Origin: Desulfobacula sp.
Lineage (GTDB): Bacteria; Desulfobacterota; Desulfobacteria; Desulfobacterales; Desulfobacteraceae
Direction of reading: 5' to 3'
NCBI GenBank assembly: GCA_027858355.1
Contig: JAQICW010000290.1
Span: 1 to 19,915, forward strand
DNA length: 19,915 nucleotides
Each line of letters begins with the position of its first letter. Position 1 is the stretch's first letter. The notes under the pieces were generated by a model. It worked only from the letters and a program-made list of their open reading frames with translations. It made no database searches and was not told where the DNA came from. This document shows positions 6,423-14,090 of this stretch, piece by piece. The translations under genes and the position numbers were made by a program.

Positions 6423-9245
6423 ATGAAGATCACTCATTTACTGAAATCTGCACTATCTCTCATCGCTCTTGGTAGTGTTTTACTGTGCAATAGCGCAGAT
6501 GCAGCTACGGGTCCGCCTACAAATCCAAATTCAGCTAAAGGCTGTGCCATGTGCCATTATCGATGGATAGATACCTTTTTCATTGAGGGAAAAGGCTCGG
6601 AGCTTGTTGAATACCACTCTGAAAAAGTCGCTGCGTCTCCTGAAATGTGTTACTCATGTCATGATGGGAGCGTGGTTGATTCAAGGGTAAAAGATGTCAA
6701 TCATTTAGGCCACAAAACAGATGTCAAACCGCCTTCCTTCATGGAAATACCCAAAATTTTCCCTCTGGATGAAAACGGTAAGATTCAATGTTCTACCTGC
6801 CATACGGCCCATGGTGTTCCAGGCATACCCGGCCAGGACTCATCTATTTTTATGAGAACCGCCAATGAAAACGCACAAATGTGCGTCATGTGTCACAAGG
6901 GATTGGATGGCGGGAAAAAAAGAGGAAACCATCCATTAAACCTGTCAGGCCAAAATAGCAGCAAAGAGATTACCCGGGCAACAGATGCCCAGGATAAAAT
7001 CGAGAAAAAGCAAAAAATCACGTGCAAAACCTGCCACGCATCCCACGGCTCAGAATATGAAGCATTCTTATCTGAAAATCCTTCAAAATCAGGGTTCTGT
7101 CTTGTTTGTCACGAGGATAAATATTTTATTTCAAGCAAAGGCCAGAGAAAGCCTTTACATGTTGTCAATATAAAGCCTGTAAAAGCAAAAATTCCCGGGC
7201 AATTAATTAAAATGGGGGCCAAGCTCGATAAAAACGGAGAAATTATCTGCAGGACATGCCATAAAGTGCATCAGAATAAACCAGAGAATAACCTTTTGAT
7301 CATTAGAAATGATGAGAACTCAGGATTGTGTCTCACCTGTCATACAAACAAACAATATGTGGCGTATACAAAACATAACCTTGGCAATACAGCACCTGAA
7401 GAAAAAAACCTGCAGGGAACAACCGTAAAAGAGACAGGAATATGTTCGGCCTGCCATCTGCCTCACAAGCCTGCCAGAGAACTGTCAGGCAACAAAGATA
7501 TTACAACCCAAATTTGTCTTTCCTGCCACAGCAAAGGCAATGTAGCTGAAAAAGTCAACCTGACAGGCAAGACTCACCCATTGAAAATAAATCCGTTTAA
7601 AAAAAGAAAAAACAGTTTCACAAAAATAAATATCACCAAAGAGAAGCTGACGCTTCCGCTTTTCAATAAGTTTGGCGTTGAAGATATCAATGGGGATATG
7701 ATCTGCACAACTTGCCATGCCACCCATGGTACGCAGGCCAAAACTGGTAAGAATAAGCCAAACAAGTATTTCCTGAGAAAAAAACCTCCCCTGGTATGCA
7801 AAGAATGCCATTTTGAAAAATTTTCCATAATCGATACCCAACACAATTTAAAAAAATCAGCACCTCTGGAAAAAAATATTTTAGGCCAGACAATTACAGA
7901 TTCAGGCTTGTGCGGAAGCTGCCACCTTATCCATGGATCACAAAAAGGCTTTCTCTGGGCAAGAAAAACTGATTCCAAAGATATGAAAACCAACCAGCAC
8001 TTATGTACCAGTTGCCACAACGAACATGGGATCGCACAAAAAAAAGTGAATAAGGGCTTTTCCCATCCGTTAAACAGACATTATAATGATAAAAAAGTCG
8101 GATCTGGATTACCCTTATTTGATAGAGCAGGAAAATACTCTTCAAAAGGGAATTTAAGCTGCTATACCTGCCATGATCCTCATATCTCCAAAGTTGATAG
8201 GAAAACAAACACCCTCTCTTTTTTAAGAAAAAATCCGCCGGGGCTTTGCAAATGCTGTCATACAGATAAATTTGATATAAGCAATTCCAAACATGATTTA
8301 TCGAATTCCAAAAAAAATAGAGATAAAAAAGGGCCGATATCTGGAGCAACACTTTGTAAAACATGCCATTCAGCCCATAATGCAGATAATAGTTTTCTCT
8401 GGGCCAAAAAAGATGTTCAAGGCAATGAGTGTTTAGGATGTCATAATAAGGAGGGTCTGGGTAAACAAAACGTGCTTAAAGATGCTTCCCATCCGGTTAA
8501 TATATCAATTTTTGACAAGGGAATCACAACCCACCTGCCCCTGTATGACAAAACAGGGGCAAAATCTAAAAAAGGCCTTTTAAGCTGTTATACCTGCCAT
8601 AACCCCCACAAAGGCGGGTCACAAAATTTTTTAAGACTGGAAAATTCACCGGCTTCCCTGCTCTGTGATGACTGCCATCCCGGCAAAGGGCTTATTGGCG
8701 GTACGGATCATGACCTGATTGTCACAGGTCCTGAATCTTTAAATGTTTTGAATCAGACACCTGGACAATCGGGAACCTGCGGTGTGTGCCATCTGGTTCA
8801 CAACAGTACTCAAAAATTTAAACTCTGGGCTCAAGATTTAGGGGAGGGGGATACCCTCTATGAAAAGGTTTGCAACTCCTGTCACAGGGAAAACGGGTCG
8901 GCAAAAAATAAACTCCCCCAAATTTCGAGCCACCCCCCGGGGCAGCACATTAAAAATATCGGCCGTGATATTAAAGGCAAATCCAATTTTTTTCCTCTTT
9001 TCTCACCAAAAACAGGTGAACCTGTCAACACAGGGAATATCTCCTGTCCTTCCTGTCATAATCTGCACCAATGGTCGCATGAGCCTGGCAAGGCAAATTT
9101 AAAAGGCAACCGGCTTAATATAGAAGGCAATGCCTTGAACAGTTTTTTAAGGCCTCCTGCCGCCACACAAATCTGCAAAGACTGCCATGGTCCGGATTCA
9201 TTGTTCAGATTTAAATTTTTCCACAAGATAAAAATAAGAGAATAA
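6423..9245 (+). CDS. Giant 24-haem c-type cytochrome with four tetrahaem repeats
   Basis: 940 residues, signal peptide to about 28, twenty-four CXXCH motifs, no CX3CH. Six N-terminal haems (first at 41) are followed by four tetrahaem units whose first haems fall at about 276, 428, 580 and 722, and by two final haems from about 875. The spacing is thus 152, 152, 142 and 153 residues. Each unit reads roughly TCHxxH, a CxxCHxxK site, a GxCHLxH site and a CxxCH before HP...LPLFD. The 12-haem protein at 10-1491 has the same ends with a single unit. The protein is probably an extended haem wire in the periplasm or on the cell surface. It is the last gene of operon 1 and is followed by a hairpin terminator. 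GGA directly abuts the ATG, an unusually tight ribosome-site spacing, but no other start would keep the signal peptide. Confidence 0.94.
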   Translation: MKITHLLKSALSLIALGSVLLCNSADAATGPPTNPNSAKGCAMCHYRWIDTFFIEGKGSELVEYHSEKVAASPEMCYSCHDGSVVDSRVKDVNHLGHKTDVKPPSFMEIPKIFPLDENGKIQCSTCHTAHGVPGIPGQDSSIFMRTANENAQMCVMCHKGLDGGKKRGNHPLNLSGQNSSKEITRATDAQDKIEKKQKITCKTCHASHGSEYEAFLSENPSKSGFCLVCHEDKYFISSKGQRKPLHVVNIKPVKAKIPGQLIKMGAKLDKNGEIICRTCHKVHQNKPENNLLIIRNDENSGLCLTCHTNKQYVAYTKHNLGNTAPEEKNLQGTTVKETGICSACHLPHKPARELSGNKDITTQICLSCHSKGNVAEKVNLTGKTHPLKINPFKKRKNSFTKINITKEKLTLPLFNKFGVEDINGDMICTTCHATHGTQAKTGKNKPNKYFLRKKPPLVCKECHFEKFSIIDTQHNLKKSAPLEKNILGQTITDSGLCGSCHLIHGSQKGFLWARKTDSKDMKTNQHLCTSCHNEHGIAQKKVNKGFSHPLNRHYNDKKVGSGLPLFDRAGKYSSKGNLSCYTCHDPHISKVDRKTNTLSFLRKNPPGLCKCCHTDKFDISNSKHDLSNSKKNRDKKGPISGATLCKTCHSAHNADNSFLWAKKDVQGNECLGCHNKEGLGKQNVLKDASHPVNISIFDKGITTHLPLYDKTGAKSKKGLLSCYTCHNPHKGGSQNFLRLENSPASLLCDDCHPGKGLIGGTDHDLIVTGPESLNVLNQTPGQSGTCGVCHLVHNSTQKFKLWAQDLGEGDTLYEKVCNSCHRENGSAKNKLPQISSHPPGQHIKNIGRDIKGKSNFFPLFSPKTGEPVNTGNISCPSCHNLHQWSHEPGKANLKGNRLNIEGNALNSFLRPPAATQICKDCHGPDSLFRFKFFHKIKIRE

Positions 9246-9254
9246 AACACGGTC

Positions 9255-9286
9255 AAAGTGTTGGCCTATCTTGGTTGTCACTTTTT
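9255..9286 (+). terminator. Probable hairpin terminator of operon 1
   Basis: Ten bases after the 24-haem stop codon, AAAGTGTTGGCC (9255-9266) pairs with GGTTGTCACTTT (9273-9284) across a 6-base loop, with one mismatch and three G-U pairs. The descending arm ends in a run of five T. The stem is weak in its middle, so termination may be partial. Confidence 0.45.
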
Positions 9287-9287
9287 G

Positions 9288-9311
9288 TGTACGATTTTCG
9301 TACACTCATAA
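9288..9311 (+). promoter_or_regulatory. Putative enhancer (UAS) for sigma-54 activator, copy 2
   Basis: TGTACGATTTTCGTACA is a perfect palindrome (7-base arms around TTT; outer flanking G/C extends it to 9287-9305). It lies 157 bp upstream of the -24 box at 9445 and matches the element before operon 1. It directly follows the operon 1 terminator. I read it as the binding site of a dimeric NtrC-family activator rather than a terminator, because no T-run follows and the sequence is conserved at the other promoter. Confidence 0.65.
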
Positions 9312-9351
9312 AGCACTGTTTTAAAAGAATAAATTGATTTTCATTAATGAT

Positions 9352-9371
9352 AGTGTAAACAATTAAACCAG
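9352..9371 (+). promoter_or_regulatory. Second shared upstream block, copy 2
   Basis: AGTGTAAACAATT then CAG mirrors 2536-2555 at nearly the same distance from the palindromic element. It lies within the 288-bp gap between operons 1 and 2, which otherwise contains only the terminator, the palindrome and the promoter. Confidence 0.45.
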
Positions 9372-9444
9372 AGTGACAGTGATCAAATCCTCTCATGTAT
9401 GCAAAAACAACTCAAAATTGTGGGAACGCGGACTTTAAAGTGCA

Positions 9445-9460
9445 TGGCACAATACTTGCT
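9445..9460 (+). promoter_or_regulatory. Sigma-54 (-24/-12) promoter of operon 2
   Basis: TGGCACAATACTTGCT has intact -24 (TGGCAC) and -12 (TTGCT) boxes with the exact 10-base GG-GC interval. Transcription should start near 9470, leaving a leader of about 64 bases before the tetrahaem gene at 9534, close to the leader length in operon 1. Confidence 0.85.
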
Positions 9461-9533
9461 ACTCTCTTATATCAAACGCAAAGGCGAGATAATTGTTAGA
9501 ATTTATTAAATGTTAAAAAAGGAGAATTAAACC

Positions 9534-10169
9534 ATGAAAAAACTATTCTTATTGATGATCGCGGGAAGCATTTTGTTGTTTTTTTCCAGTGCCTGGGCAG
9601 GAATAGCCGGCACTGCGCATGATTTTAGCGGGGATGGTTGGAATGCAAGCGGCGAAATTTGTATTGTATGTCATACGCCTCATAATGCATCAACTACTGA
9701 GCAACCCCTCTGGAACCATGAGGTCACAGGAGCAACTTTTACAGTGTATACATCAAACACTCTTGATGCTGCGCCAGGACAGCCGGCTGGGACTTCCAAG
9801 CTTTGTCTTTCCTGCCATGACGGCACGGTTGCACTGGATTCCTATGGTGGTGGCCCGGGCACTTCATCAAGCGGCATGATTACTGGGTCTGAATTGATCG
9901 GAACCACCCTTGCCAATGATCATCCGATTTCTTTTGTATATAATGATGCCTTGGCTACATCCGATGGTGGCTTACATCCTCCAACAACAACATTATCAGG
10001 AATGGCAGGTGGCGGGTTTATTGAAGGCGATTTTTTATTTGGCGCTACAGCTCTCGCTACTTTAGAATGCTCTTCCTGTCATGATGTTCATGATGCAGCC
10101 ATTCTTCCCGACTTGTTAAGGAAAACAAATACCGCTTCAGCCCTTTGTCTCACATGCCATGCTAAATAG
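9534..10169 (+). CDS. Small tetrahaem c-type cytochrome, OmcE-like candidate extracellular carrier or filament subunit
   Basis: 211 residues, clear signal peptide ending AWA near residue 22, mature chain about 189 residues. CXXCH at 43, 91, 179 and 205; the last haem is six residues from the C-terminus. Conserved landmarks are the early HDFSG, CHTPHNA, PLWNH, CLSCHDGTVALDS and NDHPISF segments. It is first in operon 2, with AAGGAG nine bases before ATG and a strong sigma-54 promoter, which suits a highly made product. The chain length and four-haem count resemble the polymerising OmcE type of nanowire cytochrome. That resemblance is my inference from architecture and needs a structural model. 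It is paralogous to the pentahaem protein that follows and to the first ~200 residues of the 12-haem protein at 15166. Confidence 0.9.
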   Translation: MKKLFLLMIAGSILLFFSSAWAGIAGTAHDFSGDGWNASGEICIVCHTPHNASTTEQPLWNHEVTGATFTVYTSNTLDAAPGQPAGTSKLCLSCHDGTVALDSYGGGPGTSSSGMITGSELIGTTLANDHPISFVYNDALATSDGGLHPPTTTLSGMAGGGFIEGDFLFGATALATLECSSCHDVHDAAILPDLLRKTNTASALCLTCHAK

Positions 10170-10189
10170 CATGTAAGCAAATTGTAAAT

Positions 10190-10242
10190 ATCAAGGCATA
10201 TAAAACTGAATAAAGAATTAAGTGCGTGTTATATGCCTTGAT
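10190..10242 (+). other. Long stem-loop between the tetrahaem and pentahaem genes
   Basis: ATCAAGGCATATAA (10190-10203) and TTATATGCCTTGAT (10229-10242) are perfect 14-bp inverted copies around a 25-base loop, 21 bases after the tetrahaem stop. No T-run follows, so it is not a classic terminator. It could protect the 3' end of the first cistron, act as an RNase processing site or reduce read-through, so that the first cytochrome is made in excess over downstream products (inference). A protein-binding operator is the alternative. Confidence 0.7.
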
Positions 10243-10274
10243 CACAGCCCTAAATTATTATAATAAGGTTAGAA

Positions 10275-10937
10275 ATGAAGATATTATCATTTCATATAAT
10301 TACCAAATGCATGGTTGTGGCAATTGTTTTCTTAATTTATACTTCGACCTGCTCATTTGCTGGAATAACCGGGAGTGCACATGATTTCAGCGGAGAAACC
10401 TGGAATACAACCAGCGAAATCTGTGTGGCATGCCATACCCCTCATAATGCCAGTCAAACTGTTTCTGAAGCTCCCTTATGGAACCATGAAATTAACGTGG
10501 CTACGACGTATACGGTTTACACGAGCACAACATTAGACGCAACCGTGGGGCAACCCCTCGGCATCACAAAGCTTTGCCTTTCCTGTCATGACGGGACCAT
10601 CGCTCTTGATTCCTTTGGCAATGCGACCGGGACTGATTTTATTTCCCCGGGGGCTAAAGTGGGATTAGATCTTTCAGATGATCATCCGGTAAGTTTTACC
10701 TGGAACCATGGATCTCTTAATCCATGGGATGGCAGTAGTGGAAAGTGTACAAACTGCCATAACAGTATCGGGGAAGGCCCTGAATTTCTTCCACTGCCAT
10801 TTTATACTTACGGAGGAGGCCCTGCAAAACTGGAATGTTCAACCTGCCATGACCCCCATAATAACGGACCGGGCGTAAAGCTTTTGCGTAAGACAAATGC
10901 AGGTTCAGAGCTTTGTCTCTGGTGCCACAGCAAATAA
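10275..10937 (+). CDS. Small pentahaem c-type cytochrome, paralogue of the upstream tetrahaem protein
   Basis: 220 residues with signal peptide to about residue 29. CXXCH motifs begin at 50, about 98, 158 (CTNCH), about 189 and 214. The first, second and last two haems align with the tetrahaem neighbour, with the same HDFSG, CHTPHNAS, PLWNHE, CLSCHDGT and DDHPVSF landmarks. The third haem is an insertion where the neighbour has a Gly/Thr-rich segment. ATG follows AAGG by six bases. It is probably exported and extracellular. It could be an alternative filament subunit, a cap, or a carrier linking the filament with the barrel complex encoded next; these roles are inferred from paralogy and position only. 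Confidence 0.9.
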   Translation: MKILSFHIITKCMVVAIVFLIYTSTCSFAGITGSAHDFSGETWNTTSEICVACHTPHNASQTVSEAPLWNHEINVATTYTVYTSTTLDATVGQPLGITKLCLSCHDGTIALDSFGNATGTDFISPGAKVGLDLSDDHPVSFTWNHGSLNPWDGSSGKCTNCHNSIGEGPEFLPLPFYTYGGGPAKLECSTCHDPHNNGPGVKLLRKTNAGSELCLWCHSK

Positions 10938-10994
10938 AATTCAGGTGTCCAATCAGCGTTGAATTCAATCTAAACAACAGAGATTTTCTTAAAA

Positions 10995-12098
10995 ATGAAA
11001 TGCATTGAAATGAAACTTGTTTTATTGGCAGTTTTGATACTCCTGACCGGATGTGCTGCTCCCGCAATAAAAAAAGCGGAACAGGAAGTAATATTTTATC
11101 CTTCACTCCCGCAACAGCCCAAACTCCAGTTCCTGACAAGTATTTCAAGTGAGGATGATCTTGGAAAAGAGAAAAAAAGTGATTTCAAGGAATTTTTGGT
11201 GGGAAAAGAAGTCTCAACTAAACAATTGGGAAAACCATATGATATCGGTTCTTCCAAAGGAAAGCTTTTCATTCTGGATAAATCATTTAATAAGCTTATC
11301 ATCATAGACCTGATCAATAAACAGTTTGACTCTCTCAAAGACCAGCGACTGGGCGCTTTAAATGATCCTTCAGGCATTTGGATCTCAGAAGATGAAACCA
11401 AATACATAACAGACATAAAAAGAAAGCAGGTAATTGCTTTTGGTCCGGACAATAAATTTTTAAAAGCCTATGGCAGTAAAGATATATTTGAACGACCGGT
11501 TGATGTTGCTGTCTTTGAAAATAATCTCTATGTCGCTGATATGGAGAAAAACCAGATTATTGTTTTAGATAAACTGAGCGGGAAATTAATAAAAACTATT
11601 GGGAAAGGTGGTTTCAAAGAAGGTGAATTTTATAAACCTACCCATGTCGTTGTTGACCGGGAAGGGAATATTTTCGTAAATGATGCCTTTAACTACCGGG
11701 TCCAAAAATTAGATGCTTTTGGCAAACATATCAGAACTTTCGGGCAGATCGGAGATACACTGGGATCTTTTGCAAGACCCAAAGGTATTGCCATAGCCAA
11801 TGAAGGGCATCTTTATGTGGCAGATGCCGCTTTTGAGAATGTTCAGATATTTGATGGCAAAACAGGTGAACTTCTTTTTTTCTTTGGCGGATCAGGTTCA
11901 GCCCCTGGAAGTATGTATCTGCCGGCAGGTATCCATGTTGACTATGATAATGTGGAATACTTTAATAAATTTGCAGACAGGGATTTCAAGCTCAAGTATG
12001 TCTTTTATGTTCTCAACACGTTTGGGAATGCCAAAATAAATGTTTATGGCTTTGGTGACTGGATCGGCAAATCCATATCCGGGGCAAGTGATTCGTGA
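10995..12098 (+). CDS. NHL-repeat beta-propeller lipoprotein 1
   Basis: 367 residues with a lipoprotein signal: hydrophobic stretch and lipobox LTGC with Cys20. After a conserved lead-in (P.LPQQPKLQFLTSIS) there are about six NHL blades, recognisable as repeated RP.DVAV...LYVAD, .KPTHVVVD..GNIFVND and ARPKGIAI...LYVADA segments ending near residue 320. The C-terminal ~45 residues diverge from a normal blade. It has no haem motif. The residue after Cys is Ala, which in enterobacterial rules would favour outer-membrane sorting. It lies 57 bp after the pentahaem gene and 36 bp before the beta-barrel gene, with a paralogue on the other side of the barrel. A scaffold or partner of the barrel on the periplasmic or outer face is likely. 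Start ATG 10995 lacks a strong ribosome site; ATG 11010 is possible. Confidence 0.88.
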   Translation: MKCIEMKLVLLAVLILLTGCAAPAIKKAEQEVIFYPSLPQQPKLQFLTSISSEDDLGKEKKSDFKEFLVGKEVSTKQLGKPYDIGSSKGKLFILDKSFNKLIIIDLINKQFDSLKDQRLGALNDPSGIWISEDETKYITDIKRKQVIAFGPDNKFLKAYGSKDIFERPVDVAVFENNLYVADMEKNQIIVLDKLSGKLIKTIGKGGFKEGEFYKPTHVVVDREGNIFVNDAFNYRVQKLDAFGKHIRTFGQIGDTLGSFARPKGIAIANEGHLYVADAAFENVQIFDGKTGELLFFFGGSGSAPGSMYLPAGIHVDYDNVEYFNKFADRDFKLKYVFYVLNTFGNAKINVYGFGDWIGKSISGASDS

Positions 12099-12134
12099 CT
12101 CAAGAAATTTTAATCGTTATTCAAAAATAACCAC

Positions 12135-14090
12135 ATGCAAAGGGCCAGGGTACACGCACTATTTTTCATCATTTTTTTTTTCATTTGCACGTCTCAACCT
12201 GCAACTGCTGAAAATTTTTTTCATTTTAACAGGCCGAAACTTGCGCTTGATTTATCGTATGAAGTCACCCGGGAAACAAGGAAAGGCCAAGATATCAACT
12301 CAGAAGATATTACAAATGATTTTACCGAGCAGTTCAGACTTGAAACAGAGGGCTTTATTTATCATCCGGCGCTTTTCGATTTTAAGCTTGGACTTTCACC
12401 TGAGTGGACCCAGACAAGCGAAGAGCATTCTGCCGGTACAGCTTCAAAATCAAACGAAATAGATGCCACTATGCTGGGTTATTTTTTTAATGCCTCTGTT
12501 TTTCAATTCAAACCCTATACGCTGAATTTTTTTGCCAACAAACAAGACAGCGATATAACCAGCTCTTTTGCACAACGCACAAACACCCGGACAAATACCT
12601 ATGGCACCAATTTATCATTGAAATACAGGACACTTCCGTCTACACTTGCTTATGTCCATACTGAAAGTCAACAGAAAGGTTTTTACAGTTCAAGTAATGC
12701 TGGAGACGAGCTGAGGCTGACCATGAAACTGCCTAAAGAAAATAAAAAAACCGAACTCAATGTTTCCTTTGTTGATACAACCCGGGACACGAATAGTTTA
12801 ATTACAACTATTGAAACCCTGAACAGCGAACTTCAAAACCGATGGGATTTCTCAGAAGATAAAAGAAGAGACCTCTTTTCTTCTCTAATTTACAGACAGA
12901 CACAAGGGTCATCTTTAAATAATTCGGCAATTACGTTTAATCAAAATCTTTCCTGGGAACATACCAAGGCTTTGGATTCAAATTATCAGGCATACTATAG
13001 CAAAAACAAATCAGGTGATTTTGACAGTGAAACAAAGACCTTAAATGCTGGATTATCCTATGATATTTCCAATAATCTGCGGACCAATATTTCAAGCGAG
13101 GCATCCGGTAGAGAGTACCAGGGAGGAGAAGAACAGATTTACAAAGGCTCAGTCGGTTTTGATTATAATAAAGACACACCTGCCGGTGCATTTGCCTTAA
13201 ACTCAAATCATAGCTACAGCCTGCGATACAGGGATGCGACTGAAGGATACGTACAATCTTTAAATGAGCCTCATGCCCTCAATGACACAGATCTGGTCTA
13301 TCTGGGCCAGAAAAATATTGATACAACCTCTGTTGTTGTCACCAATTCGGCCGGCACTGTGATATATACGGAAAATATTGATTATACCCTCACAGAACAG
13401 GCCCCTTATTTGAGGATAATTCGCATCCCCCTGGGGGCTATCACTAATGGTGAAACAGTTCTGGTAAGCTTTCAATATGATAACCCCGCAGCTTTTGATG
13501 ATGCGATTTTCAGTCAGTCATACGGGGTTACCTATTCTCCTTTTGAGCCTTTATCCTTTCTTTACAGATACACTCAATCCAGACAGATTTATAATGGCGG
13601 TGTTGCCCCTGGTACCCTGGACAACAGCATCGTTCATTCAGGAGAAGCAATATGGGATGTAAAATGGTCCAGGGCAAGAGTGTCTTATCAGGATTCTTTT
13701 CAAAATTCCGGAAGTTCTTATACAAGATGGGTGGCAGAAGAAACACTGTCCTATAGGCCGTCAAGAAGCCTTTTTTCCATGCTGTCTGCAAGCTATGGTG
13801 AAACCAGGTTTGAAGAAACCAATGGAAATGAAACTTTTTACCTGATAAAGTCTAAAATTGACTATTCACCGACAAGATCATGGAAGATCAGTATTGAAGG
13901 CTTTAGAAATAACATTTCGGGAGATTCAGTGAGCACTCTGGATCATGGTGTTTCAATAGATTTCAATATGTATTACGGGATATGGAGCAGCAGTATTGAA
14001 TATGAATATATTAATGAAAAAAACAGACTTTTTGACGAATCTCGAGAGATTAACTCAATAATGTTTAAAATATCCAGAAGACTATGGTAG
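12135..14090 (+). CDS. Outer-membrane beta-barrel, putative porin of a porin-cytochrome conduit
   Basis: 651 residues with a signal peptide to about residue 25. The mature chain is built of alternating polar/hydrophobic strands with aromatic belts, has no cysteine that I can see, and ends in a strand with a terminal Trp (ISRRLW), the usual outer-membrane insertion signal. Its length is similar to MtrB-type conduit barrels (about 650-700 residues). Residues of about 380-455 look like a separate small beta-sandwich (VYLGQKNID...VLVSFQYDN) inserted between barrel strands. Between NHL lipoproteins and next to a 12-haem cytochrome, it is best read as the sheath through which haems cross the outer membrane (inference from context). 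Its stop overlaps the next start by 7 bases, indicating translational coupling. No clear ribosome site precedes ATG 12135. Confidence 0.85.
   Translation: MQRARVHALFFIIFFFICTSQPATAENFFHFNRPKLALDLSYEVTRETRKGQDINSEDITNDFTEQFRLETEGFIYHPALFDFKLGLSPEWTQTSEEHSAGTASKSNEIDATMLGYFFNASVFQFKPYTLNFFANKQDSDITSSFAQRTNTRTNTYGTNLSLKYRTLPSTLAYVHTESQQKGFYSSSNAGDELRLTMKLPKENKKTELNVSFVDTTRDTNSLITTIETLNSELQNRWDFSEDKRRDLFSSLIYRQTQGSSLNNSAITFNQNLSWEHTKALDSNYQAYYSKNKSGDFDSETKTLNAGLSYDISNNLRTNISSEASGREYQGGEEQIYKGSVGFDYNKDTPAGAFALNSNHSYSLRYRDATEGYVQSLNEPHALNDTDLVYLGQKNIDTTSVVVTNSAGTVIYTENIDYTLTEQAPYLRIIRIPLGAITNGETVLVSFQYDNPAAFDDAIFSQSYGVTYSPFEPLSFLYRYTQSRQIYNGGVAPGTLDNSIVHSGEAIWDVKWSRARVSYQDSFQNSGSSYTRWVAEETLSYRPSRSLFSMLSASYGETRFEETNGNETFYLIKSKIDYSPTRSWKISIEGFRNNISGDSVSTLDHGVSIDFNMYYGIWSSSIEYEYINEKNRLFDESREINSIMFKISRRLW

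Noticed and set aside
7485..8364. Several antisense open frames of 68-148 codons inside the 24-haem gene
   Set aside because: They are shadows of the cytochrome frame, rich in Cys/Trp/Phe from complementing CXXCH and Lys codons, with no ribosome site, no signal and no recognisable domain.
9287..9305. Palindrome read as a terminator hairpin
   Set aside because: No T-run after it, and the sequence and its distance to the promoter are repeated at the other sigma-54 promoter, which favours a protein-binding site.
10190..10242. Rho-independent terminator between the tetrahaem and pentahaem genes
   Set aside because: The stem is perfect but no T-run follows, and the downstream gene has no promoter that I can recognise.
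9534..10937. Assigning omcE or other nanowire gene symbols to the small cytochromes
   Set aside because: Size and haem number fit, but I cannot confirm orthology or polymerisation from sequence alone; likewise cbcA/cbcB for the inner-membrane sets.
13528..13791. Antisense and alternative-frame reading frames within the barrel gene
   Set aside because: The forward frame is a coherent exported beta-barrel across the whole interval; the others lack any family feature.
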